DNA of 20,006 nucleotides, from contig JADGJL010000490.1 in assembly GCA_027600665.1 (NCBI GenBank), positions 1 to 20,006 on the forward strand, given 5' to 3'. Position 1 is the first letter of the stretch, and each line of letters opens with the position of its first letter. A program made the position numbers and the translations under genes. Below, one piece after another: positions 10,216 to 18,756 of the stretch. The notes under the pieces are model-generated. The model had not been told where the DNA came from. It saw only the letters and a program-made list of their open reading frames with translations, and made no database searches. Origin of the DNA: Irineochytrium annulatum. Lineage: Eukaryota; Chytridiomycota; Chytridiomycetes; Chytridiales; Chytridiaceae.

Positions 10216-11336
10216 ATGATAGAAGACATTTCAGGGATAGTGGAAGAAACTGATGAATCCGGAAATGATTATATGGACTTGCAATTCCATGATCTTATTT
10301 CCCGAAATGCTCTAACGACTCCTCGGCTTGTTCTTGATGTCGCACCAGACAAACCAACAAAAATATCCGATATGCCACGGGTACCCTCAAGCTATGATAT
10401 AGCCATGTTTCCAAAAAAACATGAAAAGTCCCGCGAAAAAAGGAAGGCCGCTATGAATTCGAAGTTAAACTCCCTCAAAGAACAAGAAGTCTGGGAAGAA
10501 GTCGAAGATGAGGGTCAACATGTAACGGATAGCCAATGGGTCTTGGATTATAATGTTTCAGAATGGGATGATCTCCTCCGCTTTAAAGCAAGATTTGTTG
10601 CACGCGGATTTAGCCAAGAATATGGTAGAGATTACTTCGAAGCTTATTCACCAGTGGTGAAAATATTCACGCTTCGCTTAATACTCACCCTATGTGTAAT
10701 GTTCGACCTTGTTATAGGGACCCTGATGTTAGACCGCTCATCTACATGCAATGCTATTAGAAACGTCTACATCAGAGCACCCATAGGTGACGAACCATAG
10801 GGAAAAACGGACGACGCAAGATTTGGAAACAACAAAAAGCACTCTACTGACTGAAGCAGTCTGGAAGGGCGTGGTATGAACTTGTTATCGAGACTTCATT
10901 GAAGATTGGCTACAAGCAAAGCACGGCTGATAGTTGTTTATTATAAAATTGGCACGGCGATAAGATCAATGCAGAATCGGATTATCAATGTTGGGAAGTG
11001 TCCTGTCGCGATTCAGAAGCGCAATGGATTTTTTCAATCAGCATCGAGAAGGTGAAATATGGCATTTTCATAGGACAACACAAAGTTTGCAAAACAAATC
11101 ATGACACAGCAATGCAATCAATGCAGATTCTGATTATCTACGGTGACGACTTCGTCCTAATTGCTTCTGATCCTAGATTGCTCAAGCAATTAAAAGAAGA
11201 TTTGAACAGCCAATGGGAAGTGTCCTATTGCGATTCTGAAGCGCAATGGATCTTGTTAATCAGCGATGGCATTTTCATTGGACAAAATAAGTTTGCGAAA
11301 CAAATTCTGATAGAATTTGGGTACTGGGAAACCTGA
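10216..11336 (+). pseudogene. copia-1 reverse transcriptase (RVT_2), broken
   Basis: Reverse transcriptase copies the element's RNA into DNA. The frame 10216-10800 contains PSSYDIAM, a charged helix with LNSLKEQEVWEEV, a GxxWV-like SQWVLDY, and FKARFVARGFSQEYGRDYF leading to YSPVVK (about 10582-10665). Near 10720-10735 small losses relative to copia-3 destroy the DVETAYLHAM motif that holds a catalytic Asp. The palm motif IYGDDFVLIASD is intact at about 11136-11171, followed by LLKQLKEDLNSQWEV and GIFIGQ. A partial tandem duplication (10965-11104 and 11117-11314) lies within it, and its first unit lacks the YGDD segment. Not functional. Confidence 0.75.
10965..11314 (+). repeat. imperfect tandem duplication inside copia-1 RT
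   Basis: Unit A (10965-about 11104) and unit B (11117-about 11314) both contain ATCAATGCAGA, GGATTATC/TGATTATC, GGGAAGTGTCCT and GCGCAATGGAT in the same order. Unit B has about 70 extra bases carrying the YGDD motif (between 11140 and 11215), which unit A lacks. Confidence 0.75.
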
Positions 11337-11521
11337 GGGACGACTTCCAAAACAGGAAACTCCTATGGCGGTCACTTATCGACTCGATGAGAATGATGAA
11401 ATGATATCACAGGAGAAAAAAAAATGTCTCTGCGTATTTCATGTTTGATGAAACTACCATATTTGGCACAACACACCAGACCTAGTTCGAATAGTGCAAT
11501 ATTTACGCAGCACCTACGACT

Positions 11522-12030
11522 ATGGAATTGCATATTCCAGTGGAACATGTTCTATTCTACAATGAACTGACTCCAGAGCAATTCCCAGTTTACGCGGATG
11601 CAAATTATGGAGACAAACATGACAGAAAGTCACTTTCAGGCTGGGCTTTCCTGTGTAGCAAAGGTGTGTGGGCCTATGGTAGCAAGAAACAAAGCACAAT
11701 TGCTTTGTCATCAACGGAAACTGTAACATACGCCTTAACCGAAGCAATAAAGACAGTTATATGCTTAAACATCTATTGAAAGAAATTGGCTTGTCCCTCA
11801 ACTTGCCAATTACTATCTTTACAGAAACCAGTCAACAATTGCGTTATCGTTAAACCCGATTCATCATCCAAGTGTCAAGCACTTCGAGATAAAAAGTGCA
11901 TTCATCAGGCAAAATATTGCTAAAAGAGTCCTACATGACAGAAGACATGATAGCTGATGTATTTACAAAGGCACAGCCATCACAGCCAGCAGGAATGTTT
12001 ATTAACATAGACAACTTCTTGGTCCTCTCA
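11522..12030 (+). pseudogene. copia-1 RNase H and pol C-terminus
   Basis: RNase H removes the RNA template during cDNA synthesis. The frame 11522-11779 has VYADANYGDKHDRKSLSGW (about 11588-11644), SKKQSTIALSSTET and YALTEA, matching the copia RNase H core with its Asp and Glu positions. After frameshifts, TEDMIADVFTKA (about 11941-11973) matches the conserved end of copia Pol. Sequence between 11336 and 11522 is eroded. Confidence 0.7.
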
Positions 12031-12340
12031 TTAGCAGGCGTGAAAGGAACATATTCGATTGTAGCCAATACGCTTACATATCAACTCTTCCATCTTACGG
12101 CAGATTTTAGATCTGACCATAACTGGTATGTTCACCACCATAATTCAAATTGCCCCTGACTATGCTATAATGCAAAGACAACAGATGGACTATGCTAACT
12201 TTCCGAAGTCGCATCGGAAGTAGCGTAGCAACATGTGAAGATCGGATTCATGCCCCTTTACATGGTTTATCAATATCTAAGAGTGGTAGAATAACAATCG
12301 ACTGGGAAGCACGACATTATGACCCTGACGGGATTATGAC

Positions 12341-12411
12341 ATCTCACGGGGGAGTGTCAGGCGGAACGCAGAAACACATATATGTTAGTATACAAATAGG
12401 TTCGATATGCC
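12341..12411 (+). promoter_or_regulatory. copia-1 polypurine tract and start of 3' LTR
   Basis: The tract CACGGGGGAG (about 12345-12354) is a plus-strand priming site. It directly precedes TGTCAGGCGGA at 12355, which is repeated at the element's left end (6986). The true LTR end is not visible. ATAAA at 12412 could be a target duplication of 6981-6985 but is too weak to rely on. Confidence 0.6.
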
Positions 12412-13089
12412 ATAAACACTAAGAGGTGATGCGGCACTAAAAGTTACAAATGTTCCCATCCGATAGGAATCACGCACATTCCTGGGGAAAGAGCAACACC
12501 AATAGGTTATTTGTGGAATAGAGTCAAAATCTTTAAGTATAGCGAAAGTAGGGAGACTTAGCGAGTGTTGTCTGACACGAACAGAGGATATACAGTTGGT
12601 GAAATCCACGGGATCCTCCGAAGATCTACTTGATCGCTAATATTTAAGGGAACTAGCTACCCCTTATCAACATTTGCCAAGTTCTGAAGATTACTCAAGG
12701 AGGCGAGATAATGTGTAAACACATAAAAGTTAAATCAAAAGTCGGGTCAATCAGCACACTCCTACCGTAATATCGGTTAGCGAATGTCATAAATGACAAT
12801 ATCCGTAGTCCAGGCTAATGACTGAATAGAGTGTGGGTCTCATTCTCGAAATGAGACATAGCGATCAGTCAGAATATTGGGCGCGCTCCGCACCAATCAC
12901 TTTGTTAGCCTCAGAACGTCGAATCAGGCGGAGGAATGCGCACAATCAACAATTGATGTTCAGTTGCACATCTCAAGATCAATTCTTGAGCGAACAATGC
13001 ACCTATCTGGCGACGAATCCAAAGAGCAATCTTCAGGCCAACGACCAGGATCACTATTATGGACTTGATCAAATACCGAAAGGACGTTT
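12412..13089. other. no recognised gene; several small hairpins
   Basis: This stretch probably holds the rest of the copia-1 LTR and the decayed left part of copia-2. It contains three short perfect hairpins: TGTCAT-AA-ATGACA (12785-12798), GTCTCATT-CTCGA-AATGAGAC (12837-12857) and CTCAAGA-TCAAT-TCTTGAG (12972-12990). No coding domain is clear. Confidence 0.4.
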
Positions 13090-13484
13090 CTTACCTGATA
13101 GACAGCTGGGTTGCCAGCCAGCTCCGGCCGTATGCTTCCAGCTATGCCGCGTAATGCCATAATGTGTATTGGCATACCGGGGAATTCTTCCTGACCGAGC
13201 GATGGACACGTAAAACCGCTGAATATCGATCATTTTCGAATCTTCGGCAGCCTGGTTCCACTACTCGTCCCAAGGACGTGCGAACACGCAAAAGGCAGGA
13301 AAACTTTCCGGGCAAGACGGCGTATCACTCGAACAATTACTTACGTGTACAATTTACAACACGTAAAGTCACCCGGGCCTACCATGTGCGATTCTTCAAT
13401 AACCGCTTTCCTAATCGGGACACGCTTCGCGAACAACTTTGCGCAACAACAACCCCAAACCGGAGGCGATATACTCACAAGTGA
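13090..13484 (+). pseudogene. copia-2 integrase C-terminal region
   Basis: In three frames the pieces AGLPASS (about 13105), FRIFGSLVPL/IFESSA (about 13230), and AYHSNNYLRV with TRKVTRAYHVRFF (about 13322-13402) follow the usual order after the third catalytic residue of copia integrases, including the family's GSLV box and the YHS-x-YRV region. The catalytic core upstream was not found. Frameshifts occur near 13230 and 13260. Confidence 0.6.
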
Positions 13485-13894
13485 ACACAAAGACGCTCAA
13501 CCGGTAGACGCTTTCGATCACGGTGCAACCTATTCAACCGAAGATGGAGAGATTCCCTCGGACGAGGCTATCAGATAGCCGCACTCGATCCCCATCTCCT
13601 CCAGACCTCGACAACGCCCAGAAATTGAGTCTACTGAGCAAGAGCTTCAGGATGAGGAGCCCTGGCTTCACCGAATTGATGAGCCCGCGGTTGACGAAGA
13701 CTGAACTCCAAGTCCTCCTCAGCGATGCGGAAGAAGAAGAGGAAATACCATCGGATCACAACAACAGAAGGGAGCAAGTCAGCATACGCCTTGCTGGTGA
13801 AGACATTGATTTGTACGATATATCTCTTAGCCAAATTACGCAGCAACGTGTAGTTGGTCATCATGGTTCGTCCAGGGCACAACTCTTGGCATGA
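13485..13894 (+). pseudogene. copia-2 integrase-RT linker
   Basis: An open frame 13523-13894 encodes a Ser/Pro/Arg segment (SDSRTRSPSPPDLDNAQ), then SDAEEEEEIPSD and SIRLAGEDIDLYDISL. Its position and acidic tract match the variable linker of copia Pol. No domain is expected or seen. Confidence 0.4.
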
Positions 13895-14179
13895 AAGCAA
13901 AAGAGCAAATCGAGAAGGCGAAGATTGCTAATCAAAGCACAAGCGAGCTATGTAAAGACATAACGCGTCATAGAAGTAATGACGAGTATGTCAGATCACA
14001 AGGACACGTAACTTGGGAAGCTTACCAAGAAGTATGTCCCGAACGACAGCTAGGACTGCCTGAACTTCGAAAATCTGCTGCGAACTCCGTCGGAGCAAGA
14101 TTGGGAAATACAAATTATACCCGATGTCCCTATTCAAGCATCAAGTCTATTGGAGCTCCCCAAATATAATCATGAAATC

Positions 14180-14960
14180 TTCCAGTCGAAAATATGCTGA
14201 TAAATGGGTTGCAGCTATGAACCTCGATACAGACAGCTAATAGAACATAAAGTATGGAAAGAAGTTCCGCTCAGCCAAGTTCCAAAACAACATACACTTA
14301 TCCCAGGCAAGTGGGTGTATGATTATAAAGAGGACAAACAAGGCATATGCGGCAAGTTTAAGGCAAGGTTCGTGGCCAAGGGTTCCGACAAGGAAAAGGA
14401 TTCGAGTACTTCGAAACTATTCACCCGTTATACATATTACCACCCTCCAGCTGATCATCGCTTTAAGCGTGCTCTTTACAACTTCATCATCGCCGCGTCA
14501 GACGATGAGTTCTTTCAAGACATCAAACATGTTCTTCGAGGCCACTGGGAGATGACTACCCGGGAGAATAAGGAATCCCAGTGGATTCTATCGATTGAAA
14601 TCGAGCAGACAGCCAACGGTGCCTGGATGGGTCAGCGCTTGTTCACGTTCAAATAACTCAATGAGGTTAACTTTTGGGCAAATCCGGACGGCACACCAAT
14701 GGCAAAGTCTTTCCGACACAACCTTGAGGACGAAAGGCTTTCTCCGGCAAGTTTACACATCCTGTTTGATGAAACTATCATATCTTGCTCAACAGGCGAG
14801 ACCGGACATCCTCTATGCGTCAATTACTTTTCCCAGTTCCAAGCAGAACGAGCCCCTACTGGCGACATGCGAGCTTTAAGACGCATTAGGGCCTATGCAC
14901 GAGTGACACACGACTACAGGATCTTCTTTCATCAAGAAGGACCAAGACCAACCATCTCGA
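14180..14960 (+). pseudogene. copia-2 reverse transcriptase (RVT_2), broken
   Basis: The frame 14204-14656 contains HKVWKEVPLSQVPKQH, then LIPGKWVYDYKED (about 14299-14337) and KFKARFVAKG (about 14355-14384), strong RVT_2 fingers-region motifs. A deletion removes the palm core, including the DV-x-TAFL and YxDD boxes. The frame resumes at ASDDEFFQDIKHVLRGHWEM and QWILSIEIE, with GAWMGQRLF. Further on, SYLAQQARPDILY and NYFSQFQAERAPTGDM-RALRRI (about 14770-14890) in two frames match the connection domain. Not functional. Confidence 0.7.
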
Positions 14961-15085
14961 GAACCCTTTAACCAAGACAAATGGTCTTGTAGAGGCCGTC
15001 AAGCAAGTATATGGAGCAAGCAGTTCTTCGATGACCTGCAGCTACAACTCAAATTAACAAGGCATATCTATCAAGATCAATTCCC

Positions 15086-15394
15086 TTGGCTTTGAACCTG
15101 ATACATCATGCACGGGTTAACCACTTCGACAAGCACTTCGACATCAATGGACGGTTTCTTCGAGATGAGATAGAAAAAAGAACGGTCGACCTTGTGTACA
15201 TCCCTACTGACGACATGGTTGGTTGTCAACACATGGTTGTCAACATCTTTACAAAGGCATTACCACAAGCTCAACATGTCAAGCTCACTTCCCTACTTGG
15301 AATGAGGAGTCCTGCGGATATTCAAGGCACAAGCGTAATGTCTGCTTTGCTCGCGACATACAAGTACGAAGAAGATGTCTCGGAGTTGGACTGA
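15086..15394 (+). pseudogene. copia-2 Pol C-terminal end
   Basis: The frame has HHARVNHFDKHFDINGRFLR, then EIEKRTVDLVYIPTDDM and VNIFTKALPQAQHVK, matching the family's closing block (HARTKHID... VYIPTDDMVADIFTKALP). A short tandem duplication of GGTTGTCAACA/ATGGTTGTCAACA (about 15218-15245) inserts extra residues before VNIFTKAL. The RNase H core ahead of this is mostly gone. Confidence 0.65.
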
Positions 15395-15780
15395 TTGCTG
15401 CGTCCCAGCCGGTCTCCATACTATTTGTTACACTCAAGAGTACCAAACATTGGCCCTACCCTGCTATCACACACACAACATGTAGTTACTTGCACCAGGA
15501 CATCCCAGAGCTAATAAACTTGGGTTAGTCTGTTAATGAACCAACTGTGTGTTTAAGCTTGAAATCTTACCACCGCTAGGTGATGGTGACGGATGATTTT
15601 GGAGCATGATGATCCAAATATTGCGGAATGCTACATGGGGAAGGAAATTGCATCCAGTGGCGGCAACAAGGATAAGCCCGTTTCATACTTGAAGCTCGCT
15701 ACAGTCCCCAGACACTACTATGGTTCATACCTAGTGTCCTAAACCTGATGGTTGCCCTACCACGGTTTGCGACGTTCACA
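15395..15780. other. copia-2 3' non-coding region
   Basis: The sequence between the Pol end and the polypurine tract has no conserved coding motif and many stops. Its position fits the 3' untranslated part of copia-2. Confidence 0.4.
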
Positions 15781-15880
15781 TTGCGGGGGAGTGTTGGTGG
15801 GGAGGACAATCTGGCCATCACCTGTGGTAGTCAATGGCATCATCCTGCCGGTGCTATATTACCAGACCATCCACAGATTA
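15781..15880 (+). repeat. copia-2 polypurine tract and start of 3' LTR
   Basis: TTGCGGGGGAG (15781-15791) directly precedes TGTTGGTGGGG at 15792. This is the same PPT-then-TG layout as copia-1 at 12345-12355, although the LTR sequences differ. The LTR length is unknown. Confidence 0.55.
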
Positions 15881-15907
15881 ACTCCTAAAAAATTGACCGG
15901 ATGCTGA

Positions 15908-16384
15908 ATGACCAAAGTGGCTTGGAAAAACTGCCGATCCAGTTTTCCAAGAACCTGCGGAACCATCCTGGCTGGCGGGCCACCGTGCTTCCAGCGACAG
16001 AGCAACCCATATTCCCAGCCGATGGCGAAGAGCAAGTATGGGGCCGAGACATATTCCAATCCCAGGAAGACACTGACCGTCCCAACAAGGGAAGCGCCAC
16101 TCCTCCAGGAGGGGTATCGTCACCCCGGCTGAGCGACTGCGGTTTTGTGTTACCTTTACTGTTACTAACCAGACACATTTGGTAGCGTTGATTCCAAAGC
16201 GCGCTGTGGGATCAACTCCGACAAGATACTGCCTCCCGATCACACGGTCATGACTACGCTGTCGCTGTTCGATCTTCGATCGGGACGACGTCACAACGAC
16301 GAGATACCGGAAGCCCGGCGTGGCTTGTCTATCAGGGATGTGAAGGTCCTTCGCGCCCACGTCCCCAAGGCCTTTGATCAATGA
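15908..16384 (+). CDS. possible small two-exon gene or gene relic, unrecognised
   Basis: Exons 15908-16113 and 16186-16384 join in frame to about 134 residues. The 72-base intron begins GTATCG and ends TAG, with a perfect branch-point TACTAAC at 16163-16169, 16 bases before the acceptor. The predicted protein starts MTKVAWKN and ends VPKAFDQ. It is polar, with no membrane segment and no domain I recognise. The region is richer in G and C than the flanking retrotransposon relics. It directly follows the copia-2 LTR start and may partly lie in that LTR. It could be a captured host exon pair, a gene broken by the repeats, or chance. The minus strand is also open here, which weakens the case. Confidence 0.25.
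15921..15951. repeat. hairpin with one-base bulge
   Basis: CTTGGAAAAACTG and CAGTTTTCCAAG are inverted around the loop CCGATC, giving a 12-bp stem with one extra A. It sits just past the copia-2 LTR start and within the possible first exon described above. It is not followed by a T-run. Confidence 0.7.
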
Positions 16385-16599
16385 CGGACGGATGGCGTGT
16401 CAAATCCCTTGATCAGTTCATATGCTCATTGACGGCAAAGTAATGGGCGGGAGGTCAACACCTTCAACACCATTTCGAATCAAACTCTGGGCCAATACGA
16501 CCATTACGATGGATCAGGACAGCGCGTCCCGAACTTAACGACACTTTTGAACCTAAGTCCAACACTTACGGACATACGTCGGAGGCTATGATTCCACGG
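16385..16599. other. no recognised gene
   Basis: A short stretch of coding-like texture continues in one plus frame, with PNLTTLLNLSPTLTDIRRRL at about 16530-16589, but it has no start codon and no family match I can name. Confidence 0.3.
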
Positions 16600-16679
16600 C
16601 TTAACTGGGACGGGACCGCAACAGAACGCGGATTGTACAAAGGGTCTATCGTGCGCGATTCTTTGATGACAAGGGTACG

Positions 16680-17040
16680 GGAAATGTTGTTCGCTGAACA
16701 ACAACCACGTGAAAAGGCAGATATCCTTATTAGTGATGCCAAGGATGCGAAACCAGCAGACCAGAGTCTTCTTCTTTAAACCACTAGGCCAAGAAGGTGA
16801 AGAAGAGGTTTTGGGGAGGAAGAAATTGAAGAAGAACGCGAAGAGACAGGAGTGGAAGATATTCCGTGGGTACACAAATTGCGAAAGCGAAATCGACAAA
16901 ATGTCAAAACCTCGATGACAAAGTCACATCGATAGAAGACATTTCAGGATTTGTCAAAGAATCTGATGAACCCGAAGTAGTCATATATTTTTCCGATCTG
17001 GAAGAGGATGAAGAAGAGGAAATAACTATTGATTGGATGA
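16680..17040 (+). pseudogene. copia-3 acidic linker
   Basis: This is the counterpart of copia-1 9975-10270: EQQPREKADILISDA, then a Glu-rich tract with frameshifts, DIPWV-like sequence, then IEDISGFVKESDEPE and a second acidic tract (about 17000-17025) not seen in copia-1. Confidence 0.5.
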
Positions 17041-17446
17041 TGGTGAGAGCCAAGCAGCATTAGTCGAACGGAAGGCTGCATTTCATATTAAAAGCTCCAT
17101 GCTGAGTGGATTTTGGGTATCATGGATCCCAATAGGGAACGTGAGTCAATTATTCAAATACACAACAGAAAATATTACTTCTGGCTTTCGACATAATAGT
17201 GGAGAGCAAATTCAAGTGATCGATGCTGCAATGGTAACAATCATGAATTGTGTTGAAAGGGATTATACGACGAGCGTCGCTGAAGTGCGAATGACAGGTT
17301 GGAAATATCATTCCAACCCTAAAGTTATAAAGGAACATATCAACACAAGAACGTTTTTCGATACATGTGGTACAGACATGGCTACAGCTATGAGAGCTGA
17401 TGCCAGATTAATTCTGTTTAATTGGAAGATTTCGCTATGGAATTGA
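17041..17446 (+). other. extra open segment in copia-3, origin unknown
   Basis: A frame of about 135 codons, starting at an ATG at 17033 within the linker, stays open through a stretch that copia-1 does not have between its DESGN and DYMDLQ codons (about 10258-10272). It includes IQVIDAAMVTIMNCVERDY, TTSVAEVRMTGWKYHS and DMATAMRADARLILF. The family is not recognised. Copia-1 may have lost it, or copia-3 may have gained it. Openness over 400 bases in an otherwise broken element is notable. Confidence 0.35.
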
Positions 17447-18456
17447 TTATATGGACTGACACCTCCATGATCTTATTTCCCAGAATGCTTTAACGGACCC
17501 TAGACTTGTTCTTGATGTCGTGCCGGACAAGACGATGAAGATATCTGATATGCCACAAGTACCTTCAAGTAAATGTTTTTGATTATAAATTTCAGAATGG
17601 GATGATCTCCTCCGCTTTAAAGCAAGATTCTTTGCACGCGGATTTAGCCAAGAATATGGCAGAGATCATTTGAAACTTGTTCACCTGTTGTGATAATATT
17701 CACGCTTCGCTTAATACTTGCCCTATGTGTGATGTTCGACCTTGTTATAGGGGCTCCTGATGTTGAGACCGCTTATTTACATGCAATGCTACTAGAGAAC
17801 GGCTACGGTACCGTTCGGATGACCACCAATTTGGCGTTTGACCGCCAAATTGTAGAATAAAGGCCCACAAAATATGTGTCTTTTTTTGCGCGTTCGGATG
17901 ATCTCCGTTTCGGAGAATTACGACGGCGGCTTGTGGGGCTGTTCGGATGCGAAAATCACGATTCGAAACGGCCTGTTTCGGTCTCTTTTGCCCTTTCGGA
18001 ATATCGGACTCCGATTTCGGTGTTTGAAATGCAAGAGGCTATAACACCCATTCGTTTTGGCTTGGTCATCCGAATGCACCCTACATCAGAGCACACAAAG
18101 GATACGAAGTCATAGGGAAAAAAAAACGGTAGACGCAAGATGTGGAAACTACGAAAAAAAAGCACGCTACGGACTGAAGCAGTCCGGAAGAGCGTAGTAT
18201 AAACATGTTGTCAAGACTGCATTGAAGATGGCTACAAGCAAAGCACCGCTGATAGCTGTTTATTTTATAAAATTGGCACGGCGATAAGATCAATGCAGAT
18301 TCGGATTATCTATGTTGGGAAGTGTCCTGTCTCGATTCAAAAGCGCAATGGATTTTGTCAATCAGCATCGAGACGGTGAAATATGGCAGTTTCATAGGAC
18401 AACACAAATTTTGCGAAACAAATCATGATAGAATATGGGTACTGGGAAACCAGTGA
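17447..18456 (+). pseudogene. copia-3 reverse transcriptase, broken and interrupted
   Basis: The pieces match copia-1 RT: DLLRFKAR-FARGFSQEYGRD (about 17597-17662), then PDVETAYLHAML (about 17758-17793), which keeps the catalytic Asp motif that copia-1 has lost, then GYWET near 18440. The coding sequence is cut by the MITE at 17807-18080, by an N-terminal deletion near 17570, by several frameshifts and by the loss of the YGDD box near 18312. Not functional. Confidence 0.65.
17807..18080. mobile_element. MITE inserted in copia-3 RT
   Basis: A 274-base non-coding insert with terminal inverted repeats GGTACCGTTCGGATGACC and GGGTGCATTCGGATGACC (the latter read from the right end; 14 of 18 match, inner 11 identical). 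It is flanked by CTAC on both sides (17803-17806 and 18081-18084). Copia-1 has the uninterrupted site with one CTAC at 10767-10770. Inside are a perfect 10-bp hairpin CAATTTGGCG-TTTGAC-CGCCAAATTG (17827-17852), a CTCCG-TTT-CGGAG hairpin, and two further GTTCGGATG copies. The superfamily is not assigned: TAC would be a 3-bp, CTAC a 4-bp target duplication. Confidence 0.85.
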
Positions 18457-18756
18457 CGGGCAACTTGCGATGATGTAAGAATCTGCTACGGCAGTCACTT
18501 ATTGACATGATAAAAATGATTAATTTATTCCACAGGGGAAGATGCCTCTGTATTTTTCGTGTCTGATGAAAATATCATATCTGGCACAGCATACCAAACC
18601 GGACTTGCTGTACGCCGCTAATGACAACGCACAATTGGTGAAGCTACTCGAAAAGATAAGAAGGCCATAGTTCAAATACTGCAATGTCAACGCAGTATGA
18701 CTATGGATTTCTATATTCCAAAGATTTGTCAGTGGAACACGTTCTATTCTAACTCC

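Larger units (their letters stand above)
6986..12411 (+). mobile_element. copia-type LTR retrotransposon, degenerate (copia-1)
   Basis: The domain order is that of Ty1/copia elements: gag remnant, protease, GAG-pre-integrase/integrase, reverse transcriptase, RNase H. The length of about 5.4 kb fits the family. The proposed left end at 6986 starts TGTCAGGCGGA, and the same sequence starts at 12355 directly after a polypurine tract, as a 3' LTR should. The open frames are split by many stops and frameshifts, so the element cannot be autonomous. The left LTR appears truncated to about 35 bases, with no primer-binding site before gag. The right end is approximate, because the full LTR length cannot be seen. 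Confidence 0.75.
13090..15880 (+). mobile_element. copia-type retrotransposon remnant (copia-2)
   Basis: A second, distinct copia element of different sequence from copia-1. Recognisable in order are the integrase C-terminal half, an acidic linker, reverse transcriptase, the Pol C-terminus, a polypurine tract and the start of a 3' LTR. The left part (LTR, gag, protease, catalytic core of integrase) is missing or unreadable. No matching 5' LTR was found in the window. Both ends are approximate. Confidence 0.7.
16600..18756 (+). mobile_element. copia fragment related to copia-1 (copia-3)
   Basis: This fragment aligns along copia-1 from its integrase end (about 9880) to the region before RNase H (about 11565). 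Shared stretches include TTCGCTGAACA, ATTCCGTGGGTAC, GAATGGGATGATCTCCTCCG and GCGATAAGATCAATGCAGA. Both ends are truncated and no LTR is seen. Relative to copia-1 it has an extra segment (about 16985-17440), lacks about 160 bases of RT N-terminus near 17570, lacks the 70-base YGDD segment, and carries a 274-base MITE. Its right end stops at CGTTCTATTCTAAC (about 18756), after which base composition changes sharply. Confidence 0.75.

Noticed and set aside
12412..12416. ATAAA as the target duplication of copia-1 (matching 6981-6985)
   Set aside because: It would imply a 57-base LTR not ending in CA, and hAT coding sequence does not resume after it. A five-base AT-rich match is expected by chance.
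15878..16381. Minus-strand open frame of 167 codons
   Set aside because: No recognisable motif. The plus strand has a spliced frame with a perfect branch site, which is the better reading, though neither is certain.
15900..16384. Ribosomal RNA fragment suggested by composition
   Set aside because: None of the conserved rRNA core sequences I know is present.
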